A stretch of 64,000 nt of DNA from Stigonema ocellatum SAG 48.90 = DSM 106950 (GTDB lineage: Bacteria > Cyanobacteriota > Cyanobacteriia > Cyanobacteriales > Nostocaceae), in NCBI GenBank assembly GCA_016903675.1, contig JADQBA010000015.1, positions 42,947-106,946 on the forward strand, in the 5' to 3' direction. The notes below the pieces were generated by a model that saw only the letters and a program-made list of their open reading frames with translations, made no database searches and was not told the origin of the DNA. Made by a program: the position numbers and the translations under genes. Positions 52,343-61,411 of the stretch are shown here, one piece after another. How positions within the stretch are numbered: the stretch's first letter is position 1; each line of letters begins with the position of its first letter.

Positions 52343-53707
52343 ATGAAAGTTAAACCCCAATTTCAATCTTTTTTCGAGCATGATGTCACAGTCGTACAGC
52401 TAGCTCAAGCTCAGCCAAACCTCCGAAATACTAATGATAAAAACAACACTGAGGGGCTACTTCTTACTAGCATTCCTATCGCCCTCTCCATATTTGGAGT
52501 GATTCTATTAGTCTGGTTTCTTAAATCCTTCTTGTGTGTCTCTTCACCCAACGAAGTCCTGATACTTTCAGGGCGCAAGCGACGCACCGAAGATGGGCAA
52601 GAAGTAGGTTACCGAGTGTTAGCAGGTGGGCGAGCTATTCGTATTCCCATCGTTGAAACTGTTAAACGGATGGATGTGACAACAATGCCTGTACGGGTGG
52701 AAGTGCGTAACGCCTATGCAAAGGGAGGAACGCCCTTGAACATCCAGGCGATCGCCAATGTTAAAATCTCTACTGATCCATTAGTTGTGGGTAATGCTAT
52801 TGAGCGCTTTCTGGATCGAGATCGCTCCGAACTAGCCCGTGTCGCCCGTGAAACCCTAGAAGGCTATTTGCGGGGTGTTGTTGCTACCCTCACACCCGAA
52901 GAACTAAATGAAGATCGTCTCAGTTTTGCCGAGCGCATCGCTTCTGATGTCAGCCGCGATCTGACCAAACTGGGACTGCAACTAGACACCTTAAAAATTC
53001 AGAGTGTTTCCGATGATGTAGATTATCTCAAATCCTTGGGACGCAAACAAATTGCGTTGATTATCCGAGATGCAGAAATTGCTGAATCAAATGCGATCGC
53101 CGAAGCCGAACAAGTGGAAGCTCGATGGGAAGAAAGTGCTTCTGTCGCCAAAACCCAGGATCGGATTATTGTTTTAGAAAAAGAAAACGAACTCCGCAAA
53201 ATCAAAGCAAAGCTAGAACAAAAAGCTCGCTCTGAAGAAGAGATTACTAAAGCTGCTGCCAAAGAAAAAAAAGCCAAAGCCGAACAGCTGCTACAAACAC
53301 TGCGTTCAGAGTTAGAGCGTCTGCGCTTAGAAGCAGATGAAGTACTACCAGCACAAGCCCGACAACAAGCACAGGAACTACGTGCTAGAGGAGAAGCCGC
53401 AGCACTAGAAGAAAACGCCAAAGCCGCCGCTTTGGTAAATAACATCCTTTCTCAAGTTTGGCAAAAAACGGGAACTGATGCTTCCGAATTGTTCCTGATT
53501 CAGCAAATTGAAACCGTACTCCAAGAAGCGGTACAGATTCCAGGGCGAATTCAACTCAACAAGGTGAATGTTATTGACAACGGTGATGGTAAATCTTTAG
53601 CAAGTCTGGTTAACGTTTATCCAGAAATTGTTCTCCAGTTCCTTGAAAGTGTCAATCTCACCCTTGGTATCGATGTCACAGGAATTCTGAATCGCTGTAA
53701 GTCATAA
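52343..53707 (+). CDS. Flotillin/SPFH domain protein (first)
   Basis: The 454-residue protein has an N-terminal hydrophobic segment (SIPIALSIFGVILLVWFLKSF, about 32-55), an SPFH/band-7 domain (PNEVLILSGRKR ... RAIRIPIVETVKRMDVTTMPV) and a long Ala/Glu/Lys-rich coiled coil (about 250-390), as in flotillins. Flotillins assemble membrane microdomains. It follows the NfeD-like gene by 100 bp and precedes a second flotillin, so a membrane scaffold operon is likely. It is about 45 percent similar by eye to the next gene product. Confidence 0.9.
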   Translation: MKVKPQFQSFFEHDVTVVQLAQAQPNLRNTNDKNNTEGLLLTSIPIALSIFGVILLVWFLKSFLCVSSPNEVLILSGRKRRTEDGQEVGYRVLAGGRAIRIPIVETVKRMDVTTMPVRVEVRNAYAKGGTPLNIQAIANVKISTDPLVVGNAIERFLDRDRSELARVARETLEGYLRGVVATLTPEELNEDRLSFAERIASDVSRDLTKLGLQLDTLKIQSVSDDVDYLKSLGRKQIALIIRDAEIAESNAIAEAEQVEARWEESASVAKTQDRIIVLEKENELRKIKAKLEQKARSEEEITKAAAKEKKAKAEQLLQTLRSELERLRLEADEVLPAQARQQAQELRARGEAAALEENAKAAALVNNILSQVWQKTGTDASELFLIQQIETVLQEAVQIPGRIQLNKVNVIDNGDGKSLASLVNVYPEIVLQFLESVNLTLGIDVTGILNRCKS

Positions 53708-53793
53708 GCTGTCGATTCTACACTTTTCCGGTCAGGATTTCAGACTACGAAAAGAGCAACTTGTACGCGCAACAGCATAAAAGGAGACAATTC

Positions 53794-55056
53794 ATGGAAA
53801 TTATTGCTTTATTACTAGGAATTTTTGGATCTGGTGCTGGAGTCACATTTTGGGTTATTCGTAACTTGTACTATATTTGTCAACCCAGTGAGGTACTCAT
53901 TTTTGCAGGGAATCGCACTCCAGTTGCAGATGGGCGTTCGGTTGGATACCGCTTAGTTAAAGGTGGTAGTAGCATTCAAATTCCTCTTCTGGAGCGAACT
54001 TTCCGGATGGATCTCACCAACATGATTATTGAACTACGGGTATCGAATGCTTATTCTAAAGGTGGGATTCCTCTAACGGTGGAAGGGGTGGCTAACATTA
54101 AGATTGCAGGCGAAGAACCGACAATCCATAATGCCATTGAGCGTCTATTGGGCAAAAGCCGTAAGGACATTGAACAGTTGGCAAAGGAGACTTTAGAGGG
54201 AAATCTGCGGGGGGTATTAGCCAGTCTGACACCACAACAAGTGAACGAAGATAAAATTACCTTTGCGAAAACTTTGTTGGAGGAAGCTGAAGACGACCTA
54301 GAAAAGTTGGGATTGGTACTAGACAACCTACAAATTAAGAATATCTCGGATGAAGTTCGCTACCTAGATTCTATTGGACGCAAGCAGCTGGCAGAACTGT
54401 TACGGGATGCGCGGATAACAGAAGCAAATGCAAAGGCAGATGCGGTGATTAAAGCATCAGAAAATCAGCGAATTACAGAACTCAGGCGGATTGAGCGGGA
54501 TTTGGAAATTGCCAAAGCTGAAGCCGACAGCAGAGTTAGAGATACACTGACTAAACGAACAGCAATGGTGGCTGAGGTAGAAGCAGTGGTAGGAGCAGAG
54601 GTGGCGCGGGTACAGGCAGAGGTGGCTGTGCAAACTGAGCGGATCAAGCAGGTAGAAAAGCAGTTGGAGGCAGATGTCATAGCACCAGCGGAGGCAAAAT
54701 GCAAGCAAGCGATCGCTCTTGCCAAAGGAAATGCTGCTCACATTGTGGAAGATGGCAAAGCTCAAGCCGCAGGAACAGAACACTTGGCTGAGTCCTGGAA
54801 GGCGGCTGGTGCGGATGCACGAGAAATCTTCCTGTTCCAAAAGCTGGAACCACTTTTGAGGGTGATGGCTGCGGGAGTTCCAAAGGTTGAGGTGGAAAAT
54901 TTGACTGTTATTGATGCAACCAATGGCACCAATGTGACGAAGATGACTTCTTTCTCAGAGCAGTTACGTCAGACAATAGGTGTGGATATTGCTAAAGTTG
55001 TCGGTCATTTAGCAGCGGGTGAACCAATTAGCAATCAACAAAACACCAAATCTTAG
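53794..55056 (+). CDS. Flotillin/SPFH domain protein (second)
   Basis: The ATG at 53794 with AAGGAGACA just upstream is the start, giving 420 aa. The order is a membrane helix (IIALLLGIFGSGAGVTFWVI), an SPFH domain (PSEVLIFAGNRTPVADGRSVGYR ... GSSIQIPLLERTFRMDLTNM) and a coiled coil rich in Ala/Glu. It is a paralogue of the upstream flotillin; the two probably form a heteromeric ring. The intergenic gap is 86 bp. Confidence 0.9.
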   Translation: MEIIALLLGIFGSGAGVTFWVIRNLYYICQPSEVLIFAGNRTPVADGRSVGYRLVKGGSSIQIPLLERTFRMDLTNMIIELRVSNAYSKGGIPLTVEGVANIKIAGEEPTIHNAIERLLGKSRKDIEQLAKETLEGNLRGVLASLTPQQVNEDKITFAKTLLEEAEDDLEKLGLVLDNLQIKNISDEVRYLDSIGRKQLAELLRDARITEANAKADAVIKASENQRITELRRIERDLEIAKAEADSRVRDTLTKRTAMVAEVEAVVGAEVARVQAEVAVQTERIKQVEKQLEADVIAPAEAKCKQAIALAKGNAAHIVEDGKAQAAGTEHLAESWKAAGADAREIFLFQKLEPLLRVMAAGVPKVEVENLTVIDATNGTNVTKMTSFSEQLRQTIGVDIAKVVGHLAAGEPISNQQNTKS

Positions 55057-55095
55057 CTCTTAATTGATTGTAACAGGGGAATTTATGAGGGGTCA

Positions 55096-55230
55096 CACCC
55101 CTCTAACCTCTCGTTCCCATGCTCAGCATGGGAATGCGCTACTAAGAGGCTCTGCCTCTGCTATCTTGGTTGAAGCAGCAGCCCAGAAGCCTGCATTCTC
55201 AGCCTCAGGCTGGGAACGAGTTGGGTGTGG
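55096..55230. repeat. REP-like hairpin cluster
   Basis: It contains CGTTCCCATGCTCAGCATGG, GAGGCTCTGCCTC and CTCAGCCTCAGGCTGGGAAC palindromes of the same kind as those at 51230-51360, lying between the second flotillin and the binding-protein gene. Confidence 0.7.
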
Positions 55231-55352
55231 GGTTAGACCCCATCACGAATTGACCAACAACATCATAAATTTAGGGGATTCAATAAGGACGCAGTATTTC
55301 TTGCGCCTACTCGTTGAAATACATCTTTTTGCTTTTTTTCTGATTTTTTTAG

Positions 55353-56810
55353 GTGTTTATGAAACAAAAAAATAAGAGATTTTACTTAATAGTTATGACC
55401 ACAGCAATTATGGCTGTGATGATTATTTTATCAATAAAACTAATTAGTTTTTTTTTCCAACCAGAAAACGGACTCTTTGCTATTTTTATTAATAACGAGA
55501 CTCAAAAAAATCCGAATGCTCTACGGCAACAAATTAGTTTTGGGGATAAAATTTTGGTAAAAGAAGAAGAATTAGGCAATAATAATCAGGATTTTAAAAC
55601 AGCGAAATTAAGAGGAATCAAGCAAATGGCAGCAGGTAATTATGATAAAGCTGCTATTGAATTTGAAGCTGCAATTCAGAAATACCACAACGCCCCTGAA
55701 ACCTTAATTTATCTGAATAACGCTCGGATTGGTGCTAAAAAAGCATACACAATTGCCGTAGCGGTGCCAATTGGTAGCGATAAAAACGGCGCTTTGGAGA
55801 TTTTGCGCGGGGTGGCTCAAGCTCAAAATGAAGTCAATCAGGCTGGGGGAATAAAGGCTCAAAATGAAGTGCCGCTCAAGGTGGTGATTGCCAACGATGA
55901 CAATGAGCCGAAAATTGCCCAACAGATTGCTTCGGTGTTGGTTAACAACTCTGAAGTGCTAGGTGTAGTAGGTCACTCTTCTAGCAGTGCAACTTTGGCG
56001 GCAGGAAAGGAATATGATGCTGGCCAACTGGTGACAATTTCTGCTGTCAGTACCGCTGTTCAACTTTCAGGCTTCAGTCCCTATGTTTTTCGCACTGTTC
56101 CCAATGATGCGATCACTGCCAGGGCATTATCTAATTATATGCTGACTAGACTTAAAAAGCAGAAAGCAGCAGTTTTCTTCAATTCCCAAAATATATATAG
56201 CAAGTCTCTCAAATCTAAGTTTGTTGAGGAAGTATCGACCAACGGCGGACAAGTTGACACAGATTTAGAGTTTGACTTGTCAGATCCTGGTTTTAGTGCC
56301 CACAAGAGTGTGAAAAAGGCTCTTGGGAAGGGGGCACAGGTTCTGATGCTAGCAGCAAATACTGATGTGCTAGATAAAGCCCTGCTGGTAATTCAAGCTA
56401 ATCAGAAACGGTTAAGCCTTTTGGCAGGAGATGATGTTTATACACCAAAGATTTTAGCAGATGGTAATGACGCAGCAGTCGGTATGGTAGTGGCAGTCGC
56501 TTGGCACATTGATGGTAATCCAGGGTCAGACTTTCGCCGCAAATCTGAACAGCTTTGGCAAAGTCGAGTAAATTGGCGCACTGCCACGTCCTACAATGCC
56601 ACGCAGGCTCTAATCGCTGCACTTAAGTCTAACCCTACCCGCCCTGGTGTCCAACAGGTACTCTCTGCCCCAAACTTTTCTGCAACTGGTGCCTCTAGCA
56701 CTATTAAGTTTTTGTCGAATGGCGATCTCAATGGTTCAATCCAACTGGTAGAAATTCGTCCTGGTAAAACTTCTGGTACTGGCTACGATTTCGTACCACT
56801 GAACTACTAA
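55353..56810 (+). CDS. Membrane-anchored type I periplasmic binding protein
   Basis: The 485-residue protein has one N-terminal membrane helix (LIVMTTAIMAVMIILSIKLISFFF), a TPR-like segment (RGIKQMAAGNYDKAAIEFEAA) and a LivJ/ANF-receptor-like domain (YTIAVAVPIGSD ... LRGVAQAQNEVNQAGG ... GVVGHSSSSATLAAG). It corresponds to the C-terminal half of the 880-residue ATPase fusion at 48503 but lacks the ATPase. ABC permease genes are absent, so sensing is more likely than transport. Start could be ATG 55353 or 55359. Confidence 0.87.
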   Translation: MFMKQKNKRFYLIVMTTAIMAVMIILSIKLISFFFQPENGLFAIFINNETQKNPNALRQQISFGDKILVKEEELGNNNQDFKTAKLRGIKQMAAGNYDKAAIEFEAAIQKYHNAPETLIYLNNARIGAKKAYTIAVAVPIGSDKNGALEILRGVAQAQNEVNQAGGIKAQNEVPLKVVIANDDNEPKIAQQIASVLVNNSEVLGVVGHSSSSATLAAGKEYDAGQLVTISAVSTAVQLSGFSPYVFRTVPNDAITARALSNYMLTRLKKQKAAVFFNSQNIYSKSLKSKFVEEVSTNGGQVDTDLEFDLSDPGFSAHKSVKKALGKGAQVLMLAANTDVLDKALLVIQANQKRLSLLAGDDVYTPKILADGNDAAVGMVVAVAWHIDGNPGSDFRRKSEQLWQSRVNWRTATSYNATQALIAALKSNPTRPGVQQVLSAPNFSATGASSTIKFLSNGDLNGSIQLVEIRPGKTSGTGYDFVPLNY

Positions 56811-56927
56811 GACCATAGCGTTATTACAGGACTGTTCAGCAAGTCATATCCTAAAAGCAATGGATCAACTGATTAGTCAAGTTTTGCACGATCGCTACTG
56901 CATCCAATCAATGCTTGGTCGTAATGT

Positions 56928-57046
56928 GCGATCGCAGCTATCTCAAAAATAGCAAGTCAGTTACAAGTCAGTTACAAGTCTTTCTATTGCCCGCATTTTT
57001 CAGTTCTTATCTCAGTTCTCGCTCGTGTTTGATGTAATTAAGCGTC
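56928..57046. promoter_or_regulatory. 115-bp duplicated upstream region (copy 2)
   Basis: It matches 51485-51600: CGATCGCAGCTATCTCAAAA, two AAGTCAGTTAC direct repeats, and CAGTTCTCGCTCGTGTTTGA. It ends about 37 bp before the DUF1517 start codon, a good position for a promoter or leader. Confidence 0.7.
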
Positions 57047-57083
57047 AGGAAACGCATCATCAAACATTACAGGTAAAAGCAGT

Positions 57084-57923
57084 ATGAAACGTAACTTCCA
57101 GAACCTACGACGTTTTGCGAAAAAATTTAGCTTTCTATGGATGATTGCTGTAGTTGTACTGATTGCTACGGCAACTGTAGCGATCGCGCAAGGCGGTGGT
57201 GGCGGTGGCGGTGGCGGTGGCGGCGGTGGCGGTGGCGGTGGCGGTGGCGGCGGTGGCGGTGGCGGTGGCGGTGGTCACGGTGGCGGCGGTGGCGGTGGCG
57301 GTGCTTTCTTTATTGTACTTTGGTTAGCCATAATGGTGAACAACTGTCTTCAATCTGAGGTGAGTTCTACCACTCTTACCCCTCTAATCAATCTCGTCAT
57401 GATCTTGCGTAACGGTACTGACTACGTGCCTGCAATTAATCAACTAACGCTACACGCCAATTTTCAAACCGATCAAGGTTGTAGGCATTTCCTGACACAA
57501 CTGATAGCATTGCTGAATCTAAATGATGTGATTGATGGATTTCTGCATATCAACCGTCCCGGTAATGCGCATCAGCTATGGCAACAGCAAAAACAAGCGG
57601 CTGAAATTCAAAATCTCGTAATTAACGTTGCACCCCCAAATCAGACTCCCACAGCTTGGGACCATCGCCCTCCCAACCCACCACCTATCCCCGATGCTGA
57701 CACCTACTGTATCATCGGCATCATTCTTGAAAGTGCGACCACTAGTCCGGTGACGGAGACTAGAGAACTGGAAACAGTGCGTGCTGCAGTGCCTCCCCTC
57801 CAAGATTGGTTAAAACCTCATGGCGTTTTTTATTACTATTTTGGTCCTACAACCACAGGGGTTAGTTTGACCGAAGCACAGCGGTTGTTCAGAAAAGTCG
57901 GGGGTCAATCAGAGGATGTTTGA
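57084..57923 (+). CDS. Glycine-rich membrane protein of DUF1517 type
   Basis: The 279-residue protein has a signal or anchor helix (FLWMIAVVVLIATATVAIAQ), then a run of about 37 glycines broken once by His, a second hydrophobic helix (FFIVLWLAIMVNNCL), and a C-terminal domain of about 180 residues. The domain contains DADTYCIIGIILES, resembling the TYCVVTLLVAT-type strand of DUF1517 proteins. DUF1517 proteins occur in cyanobacteria and chloroplasts, with unknown function. The Gly run is encoded by GGCGGT repeats (57193-57303) and is prone to slippage. It is 74 bp upstream of the kinase-GUN4 gene. Confidence 0.75.
   Translation: MKRNFQNLRRFAKKFSFLWMIAVVVLIATATVAIAQGGGGGGGGGGGGGGGGGGGGGGGGGGGGHGGGGGGGGAFFIVLWLAIMVNNCLQSEVSSTTLTPLINLVMILRNGTDYVPAINQLTLHANFQTDQGCRHFLTQLIALLNLNDVIDGFLHINRPGNAHQLWQQQKQAAEIQNLVINVAPPNQTPTAWDHRPPNPPPIPDADTYCIIGIILESATTSPVTETRELETVRAAVPPLQDWLKPHGVFYYYFGPTTTGVSLTEAQRLFRKVGGQSEDV
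57193..57303 (+). repeat. GGCGGT microsatellite
   Basis: About 110 bp of GGTGGC/GGCGGT hexamers and GGT/GGC triplets encode the polyglycine stretch; a single CAC gives the one His. Confidence 0.9.
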
Positions 57924-57997
57924 AAAGTAGGGGGCTATTGTAAGAAAGCCCACAAGGGTACGACCCTAACCCATAAGCAGTCAAGGAGCAGCATCAC

Positions 57998-59458
57998 ATG
58001 AGCTACTGTCTCAATCCCAATTGTCCTCACCCCAGCAGTAACTCTGTTGATGTCAAGTTTTGTGCTTGTTGTGGCTCTAAACTATTGTTGGCAGAGCGAT
58101 ATCGAGCTATCAAACAGATTGGGCAAGGTGGATTTGGTAGAACTTTTAAAGCTATTGATGAATACAAACCTTCTCAGCCACGTTGCGTCATCAAGCAATT
58201 CTTTCCAAGAGTGCAACGCACGCACAATGTTGAGAAAGCATCTGACTTTTTTAAAGTTGAAGCAGCGCAGTTAGATGAATTAGGGAAAACTCATTCTCAA
58301 CTTCCAGAACTGTTGGCATATTTTAACCAGGACAATCAGGAATATTTGGTACAAGAGTTTATTGACGGGCAGAATTTAGCGGATGAAATAGCGCAAAATG
58401 GCACCTTCAATGAAGACAAAATTATAGCTTTACTAAACAACTTGCTGCCTGTGTTGCAGTTCGTGCATGACAAACAGGTGATTCATCGAGACATCAAACC
58501 AGAAAATATCATTCGGCGTAGTGATGGTGAGCTAGTTTTAGTTGATTTTGGGGCAGCTAAAACTCTCAAACCAACAGCTTTATCAGTTACGGGAACAGTT
58601 ATTGGAACAGCCGGCTATGCCGCGCCAGAGCAAGCAATGGGTAAGGCTACTTTTGCCAGCGACATTTACAGTCTTGGTGTCACTTGTTTAAATCTGTTAA
58701 CTTACATTGAACCTTTTGAGTTATTTGATGTCATGGAAGGAGAGTGGGTATGGAGAGATTACTTGCTCACAAAAGTGAGCAACAGTTTGGCACAAGTTTT
58801 AGACAAAATGATTGAAGGGGCTGTAAAACATCGCTATCAAACAGCAATTGAAGTGATGCAGGCGTTGAATCCCACTAATACTAAAACACAACCCATAGTT
58901 ATTAATCCGAATCAATCTGCTACATCCATTGTTTCTGACAATCTCAACTCTGATGTAGGTGTAGACTACACCCGACTCCGGAACTTGCTTGCAGCGGGAA
59001 ATTGGAAAGACGCCGATTATGAAACCTATTTGGTGATTCTCAAAGTTGTGGTTCGAGTAGATGGTGACTGGATTAGGGATAAAAAACTCTTGAATTTTCC
59101 TTGTACTGACCTAGGCACAATAGACCGTTTGTGGGTAAAATACAGCAATGGGCATTTTGGCTTCAGTATTCAGAAGAAAATTTACCTAGAAGTCGGCGGT
59201 ATACCCGACGGCAAATTTTATCAAGAAGCCTGGAAAAAATTTAGCGATAGCGTTGGGTGGAGCAAGGGTTGGACGATGAGTTTGATTATCCGTTACAATG
59301 AAGTAATTTTTGATACTAGTGCCCCACGGGGACACCTCCCTTTCGCCCATTGTTACAATGTTTTGGGTGTTTATTGGGGGTGGTTACACTTCTCTCGCAT
59401 CGAAACTTGTATATTGTGGAAACAGTCCGCGATTGACGTTGAAATTGCTTCTGAGTAA
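57998..59458 (+). CDS. Serine/threonine protein kinase with C-terminal GUN4 domain
   Basis: The 486-residue protein begins with a zinc-ribbon-like CLNPNCPHP ... FCACCGSK. The kinase domain follows (about 35-290) with GQGGFGRTFKAID, the Lys in CVIKQFFP, HRDIKPENII, DFGAAK and GYAAPEQAMG; all catalytic residues are present. Residues about 325-470 form a GUN4 domain (LRNLLAAGNWKDADYETYLVIL ... FPCTDLGTIDRLWVKYSNGHFGFSIQKKI). Free-standing GUN4 binds protoporphyrins and activates Mg-chelatase; kinase fusions may use it as a tetrapyrrole sensor. The kinase is soluble and may be the output of the upstream membrane genes, which is an inference. Confidence 0.93.
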   Translation: MSYCLNPNCPHPSSNSVDVKFCACCGSKLLLAERYRAIKQIGQGGFGRTFKAIDEYKPSQPRCVIKQFFPRVQRTHNVEKASDFFKVEAAQLDELGKTHSQLPELLAYFNQDNQEYLVQEFIDGQNLADEIAQNGTFNEDKIIALLNNLLPVLQFVHDKQVIHRDIKPENIIRRSDGELVLVDFGAAKTLKPTALSVTGTVIGTAGYAAPEQAMGKATFASDIYSLGVTCLNLLTYIEPFELFDVMEGEWVWRDYLLTKVSNSLAQVLDKMIEGAVKHRYQTAIEVMQALNPTNTKTQPIVINPNQSATSIVSDNLNSDVGVDYTRLRNLLAAGNWKDADYETYLVILKVVVRVDGDWIRDKKLLNFPCTDLGTIDRLWVKYSNGHFGFSIQKKIYLEVGGIPDGKFYQEAWKKFSDSVGWSKGWTMSLIIRYNEVIFDTSAPRGHLPFAHCYNVLGVYWGWLHFSRIETCILWKQSAIDVEIASE

Positions 59459-59497
59459 TCCTTAGAGATTGCTAATTGTTAAACTCAAGCATCGCGT

Positions 59498-59860
59498 TTA
59501 CGACCTTGGTTCGTAGTCAATACAAATAATTAGACCAGATAACAATTCTTGTAAGGTTTCATCTAAAACTTGCCCCAACTGTTTGACAAATCGTTCTGTT
59601 GAGATGCTGCGAAAAGAGCAAAAAGTTTCCCGCCGAATCGCGATAAAGTTGATTTTCTGGACTGGCTTCAATTTTCACCATGAAGGGGCGATCGCTAAAT
59701 TTCTCTTGCCAGCTTGTAATGGGAATAATGATTCTAAGGGGTATGGGGTTAAAGATTTCAGCACTGATGATCACGACTGGGCAAGTTTTCTGAATTTCTT
59801 GCCCTCTAGTCGGGTTGAGATCGACTAACCAAATTTCGCCACGTTTTGGGTTACTCCTTT
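59498..59860 (-). pseudogene. PemK/MazF family toxin gene with a frameshift
   Basis: The 5' part reads KRGEIWLVDLNPTRGQEIQK then VVIISAEIFNPIPLRI and ITSWQEKFSDRPFMVKIEA, a clear MazF/PemK sequence. Near 59625 the frame shifts, and the family C-terminus (RSISTERFVKQLGQVLDETL then QELLSGLIICIDYEP) continues in another frame to the stop at 59498. No ATG or GTG is visible at the expected start. The gene is therefore inactive unless sequence errors are involved. No antitoxin gene is readable upstream (59861-60060). Confidence 0.8.
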
Positions 59861-60072
59861 CCCGCCAGAAGATTACCTATATAACGAACCGCCAAGACGC
59901 CAAGGACGCCAAGAATAAGATCGGTAATCTTGTAGCGAGAAGGGAGTAGTCATGTTCGAGTTCCCAGTCTTCCGTCCCACGCGATCGCGATCGCATGTGG
60001 ATTTCTGAGTCACCCACATACTCGCGGGCTTTCTGCTTTAATTATTGTAAAGTCTATTGGCATCCATCACTC

Positions 60073-60357
60073 ATGACAAAAGCAACTTGGAATGGCGCAA
60101 CTTTAGCCGAAAGCGATAAAACTGTCGTTGTGGAAAACAACCATTACTTTCCTGCTGACTCTGTTAACAAGCAGTACTTTACGGAAAGCGACACCCACAC
60201 CACTTGTCCTTGGAAAGGTCTTGCGAGTTACTACAACATTGAAGTTGACGGACAAGTTAACAAAGATGCTGCTTGGTATTATCCGAGTGCTAAGGAGAAG
60301 GCAAAGCAGATTGAGGGTTATGTCGCCTTCTGGAGAGGCGTAAAAGTAGAAGCTTAG
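60073..60357 (+). CDS. DUF427 family protein
   Basis: From ATG 60073 the 94-residue protein is a typical DUF427 domain: ATWNGATLAESDKTVVVENNHYFP, SDTHTTCPWKGLASYYNIEV and AAWYYPSAKEKAKQIEGYVAFW. DUF427 proteins are small beta-barrel proteins of unknown function. The frame is open upstream to 59995, but that part lacks similarity. The gene is single. Confidence 0.9.
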   Translation: MTKATWNGATLAESDKTVVVENNHYFPADSVNKQYFTESDTHTTCPWKGLASYYNIEVDGQVNKDAAWYYPSAKEKAKQIEGYVAFWRGVKVEA

Positions 60358-60625
60358 CATAATCCCTCTGCGGCTTCCCGCAGTATCCCTCAAGAGACGT
60401 TACATGTAACCTCTCTACAGGATACTGCGGAGAAAAAGGAGTATGAAATCCGGAGAAAAATCTTAAGTAGTGTAGGGTGGGCACTGCCCACCATGTCCGG
60501 GTTATGGTGGGCAGTGCCCACCCTACGTGTGTTTCAAAAATCAAATAGGAATCCTATAGAAAAAACCAATTTACAGTTGCCGCCCTTAAATCAATCATGC
60601 TCGGTATTAGCCAAGGAGTCAAGCC
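60358..60625. repeat. Palindromes between the DUF427 gene and the next gene
   Basis: A perfect 23-bp stem GTAGGGTGGGCACTGCCCAC with its complement spans 60472-60526, preceded by an ACTGCGG/CCGCAGT pair enclosing GTTACATGTAAC (60366-60430). Possible terminator and dispersed repeat. Confidence 0.7.
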
Positions 60626-61171
60626 ATGAAAGTTATAGTCCGGGATGCAGAAATTTTCAAAAATATCGAACTACATCAATTAAGAGATTACCTGCAATCC
60701 CACGGATGGCACCTTGACCGTCCATTTTTGGATAATGCCACGATTTGGTTAAAACAAGAACCACAACGGGGTGAATTTGAAATTTTATTACCCAATAGTC
60801 AAGATTTGGGTGATTATGTTTCCCGTATTAGTGAAGCAATAGAAATCCTTGCGACTGTTAAAAATATCTCACAATTGGAAATAATTGGTGAACTTATCAC
60901 CAATTATTCTAACATCACTATTCAAGGATTCGTAACACAAATTACGTCTCCCAATGGTGGCACGATAAGCGGTGATATTACATTATTTGGCGTAGTTGTT
61001 GATAAATTACGTCCAGTCAACACCACACTAGTTGACCACGAATATATTCTCGCTATTAAAGCATATACCGAACGCTTACCAGTGCTATGTACGGGTGATT
61101 TGGTCAAAGAAAACGATATATTTATTTTGAAAAATCCCCAGCAATTTCATCTCGACCAACCACACCATTAG
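60626..61171 (+). CDS. Hypothetical cyanobacterial protein
   Basis: The 181-residue soluble protein has no recognised domain. Predicted mixed alpha/beta character: MKVIVRDAEIFKNIELHQLRDYLQ, then a helical middle (DYVSRISEAIEILATVKN) and beta-rich C-terminal half (GGTISGDITLFGVVVDKLRPV). AAGGAGTCAAGCC precedes the ATG as a good ribosome binding site, so expression is likely. Confidence 0.7.
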   Translation: MKVIVRDAEIFKNIELHQLRDYLQSHGWHLDRPFLDNATIWLKQEPQRGEFEILLPNSQDLGDYVSRISEAIEILATVKNISQLEIIGELITNYSNITIQGFVTQITSPNGGTISGDITLFGVVVDKLRPVNTTLVDHEYILAIKAYTERLPVLCTGDLVKENDIFILKNPQQFHLDQPHH

Positions 61172-61174
61172 CCT

Positions 61175-61411
61175 TCTTACACCATACTTCTCACTTAGTT
61201 CTTATGTACTATTTGTTGATATTTTTTTGATGTGTGACAGTTGATGGTGCGGAATGCGGGATGGTGGGGACTTGTGTAACCAAAAAGCGTAGTCAAACGT
61301 AATTAACCATAGCTTTTTGTTTCTGCTCTCCTCTGTAGTCGCTTTACCTAGTGAAAGAGTCGTAGACTCAACCGGGTAGGCGTAGGATGGTAGGAGAGAT
61401 CTCCGAGGCAA
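61175..61411 (-). ncRNA. Putative TnpB-associated 3' RNA region
   Basis: TnpB-type genes usually produce a guide RNA from the region after their stop codon. Here the minus strand downstream of the TnpB-like gene has a compact hairpin TTGAGTCTACGACTCT and other pairing segments near 61330-61400. This is an inference from family biology; no boundary can be set from one copy. Confidence 0.35.

Noticed and set aside
55353..56810. Branched-chain amino acid ABC uptake system
   Set aside because: The binding protein is membrane-anchored with a TPR-like linker, and no permease or ATPase genes are adjacent.
57137..57358. Plus-strand frame with WRWRWR repeats
   Set aside because: Out-of-frame reading of the GGCGGT array in the DUF1517 gene.
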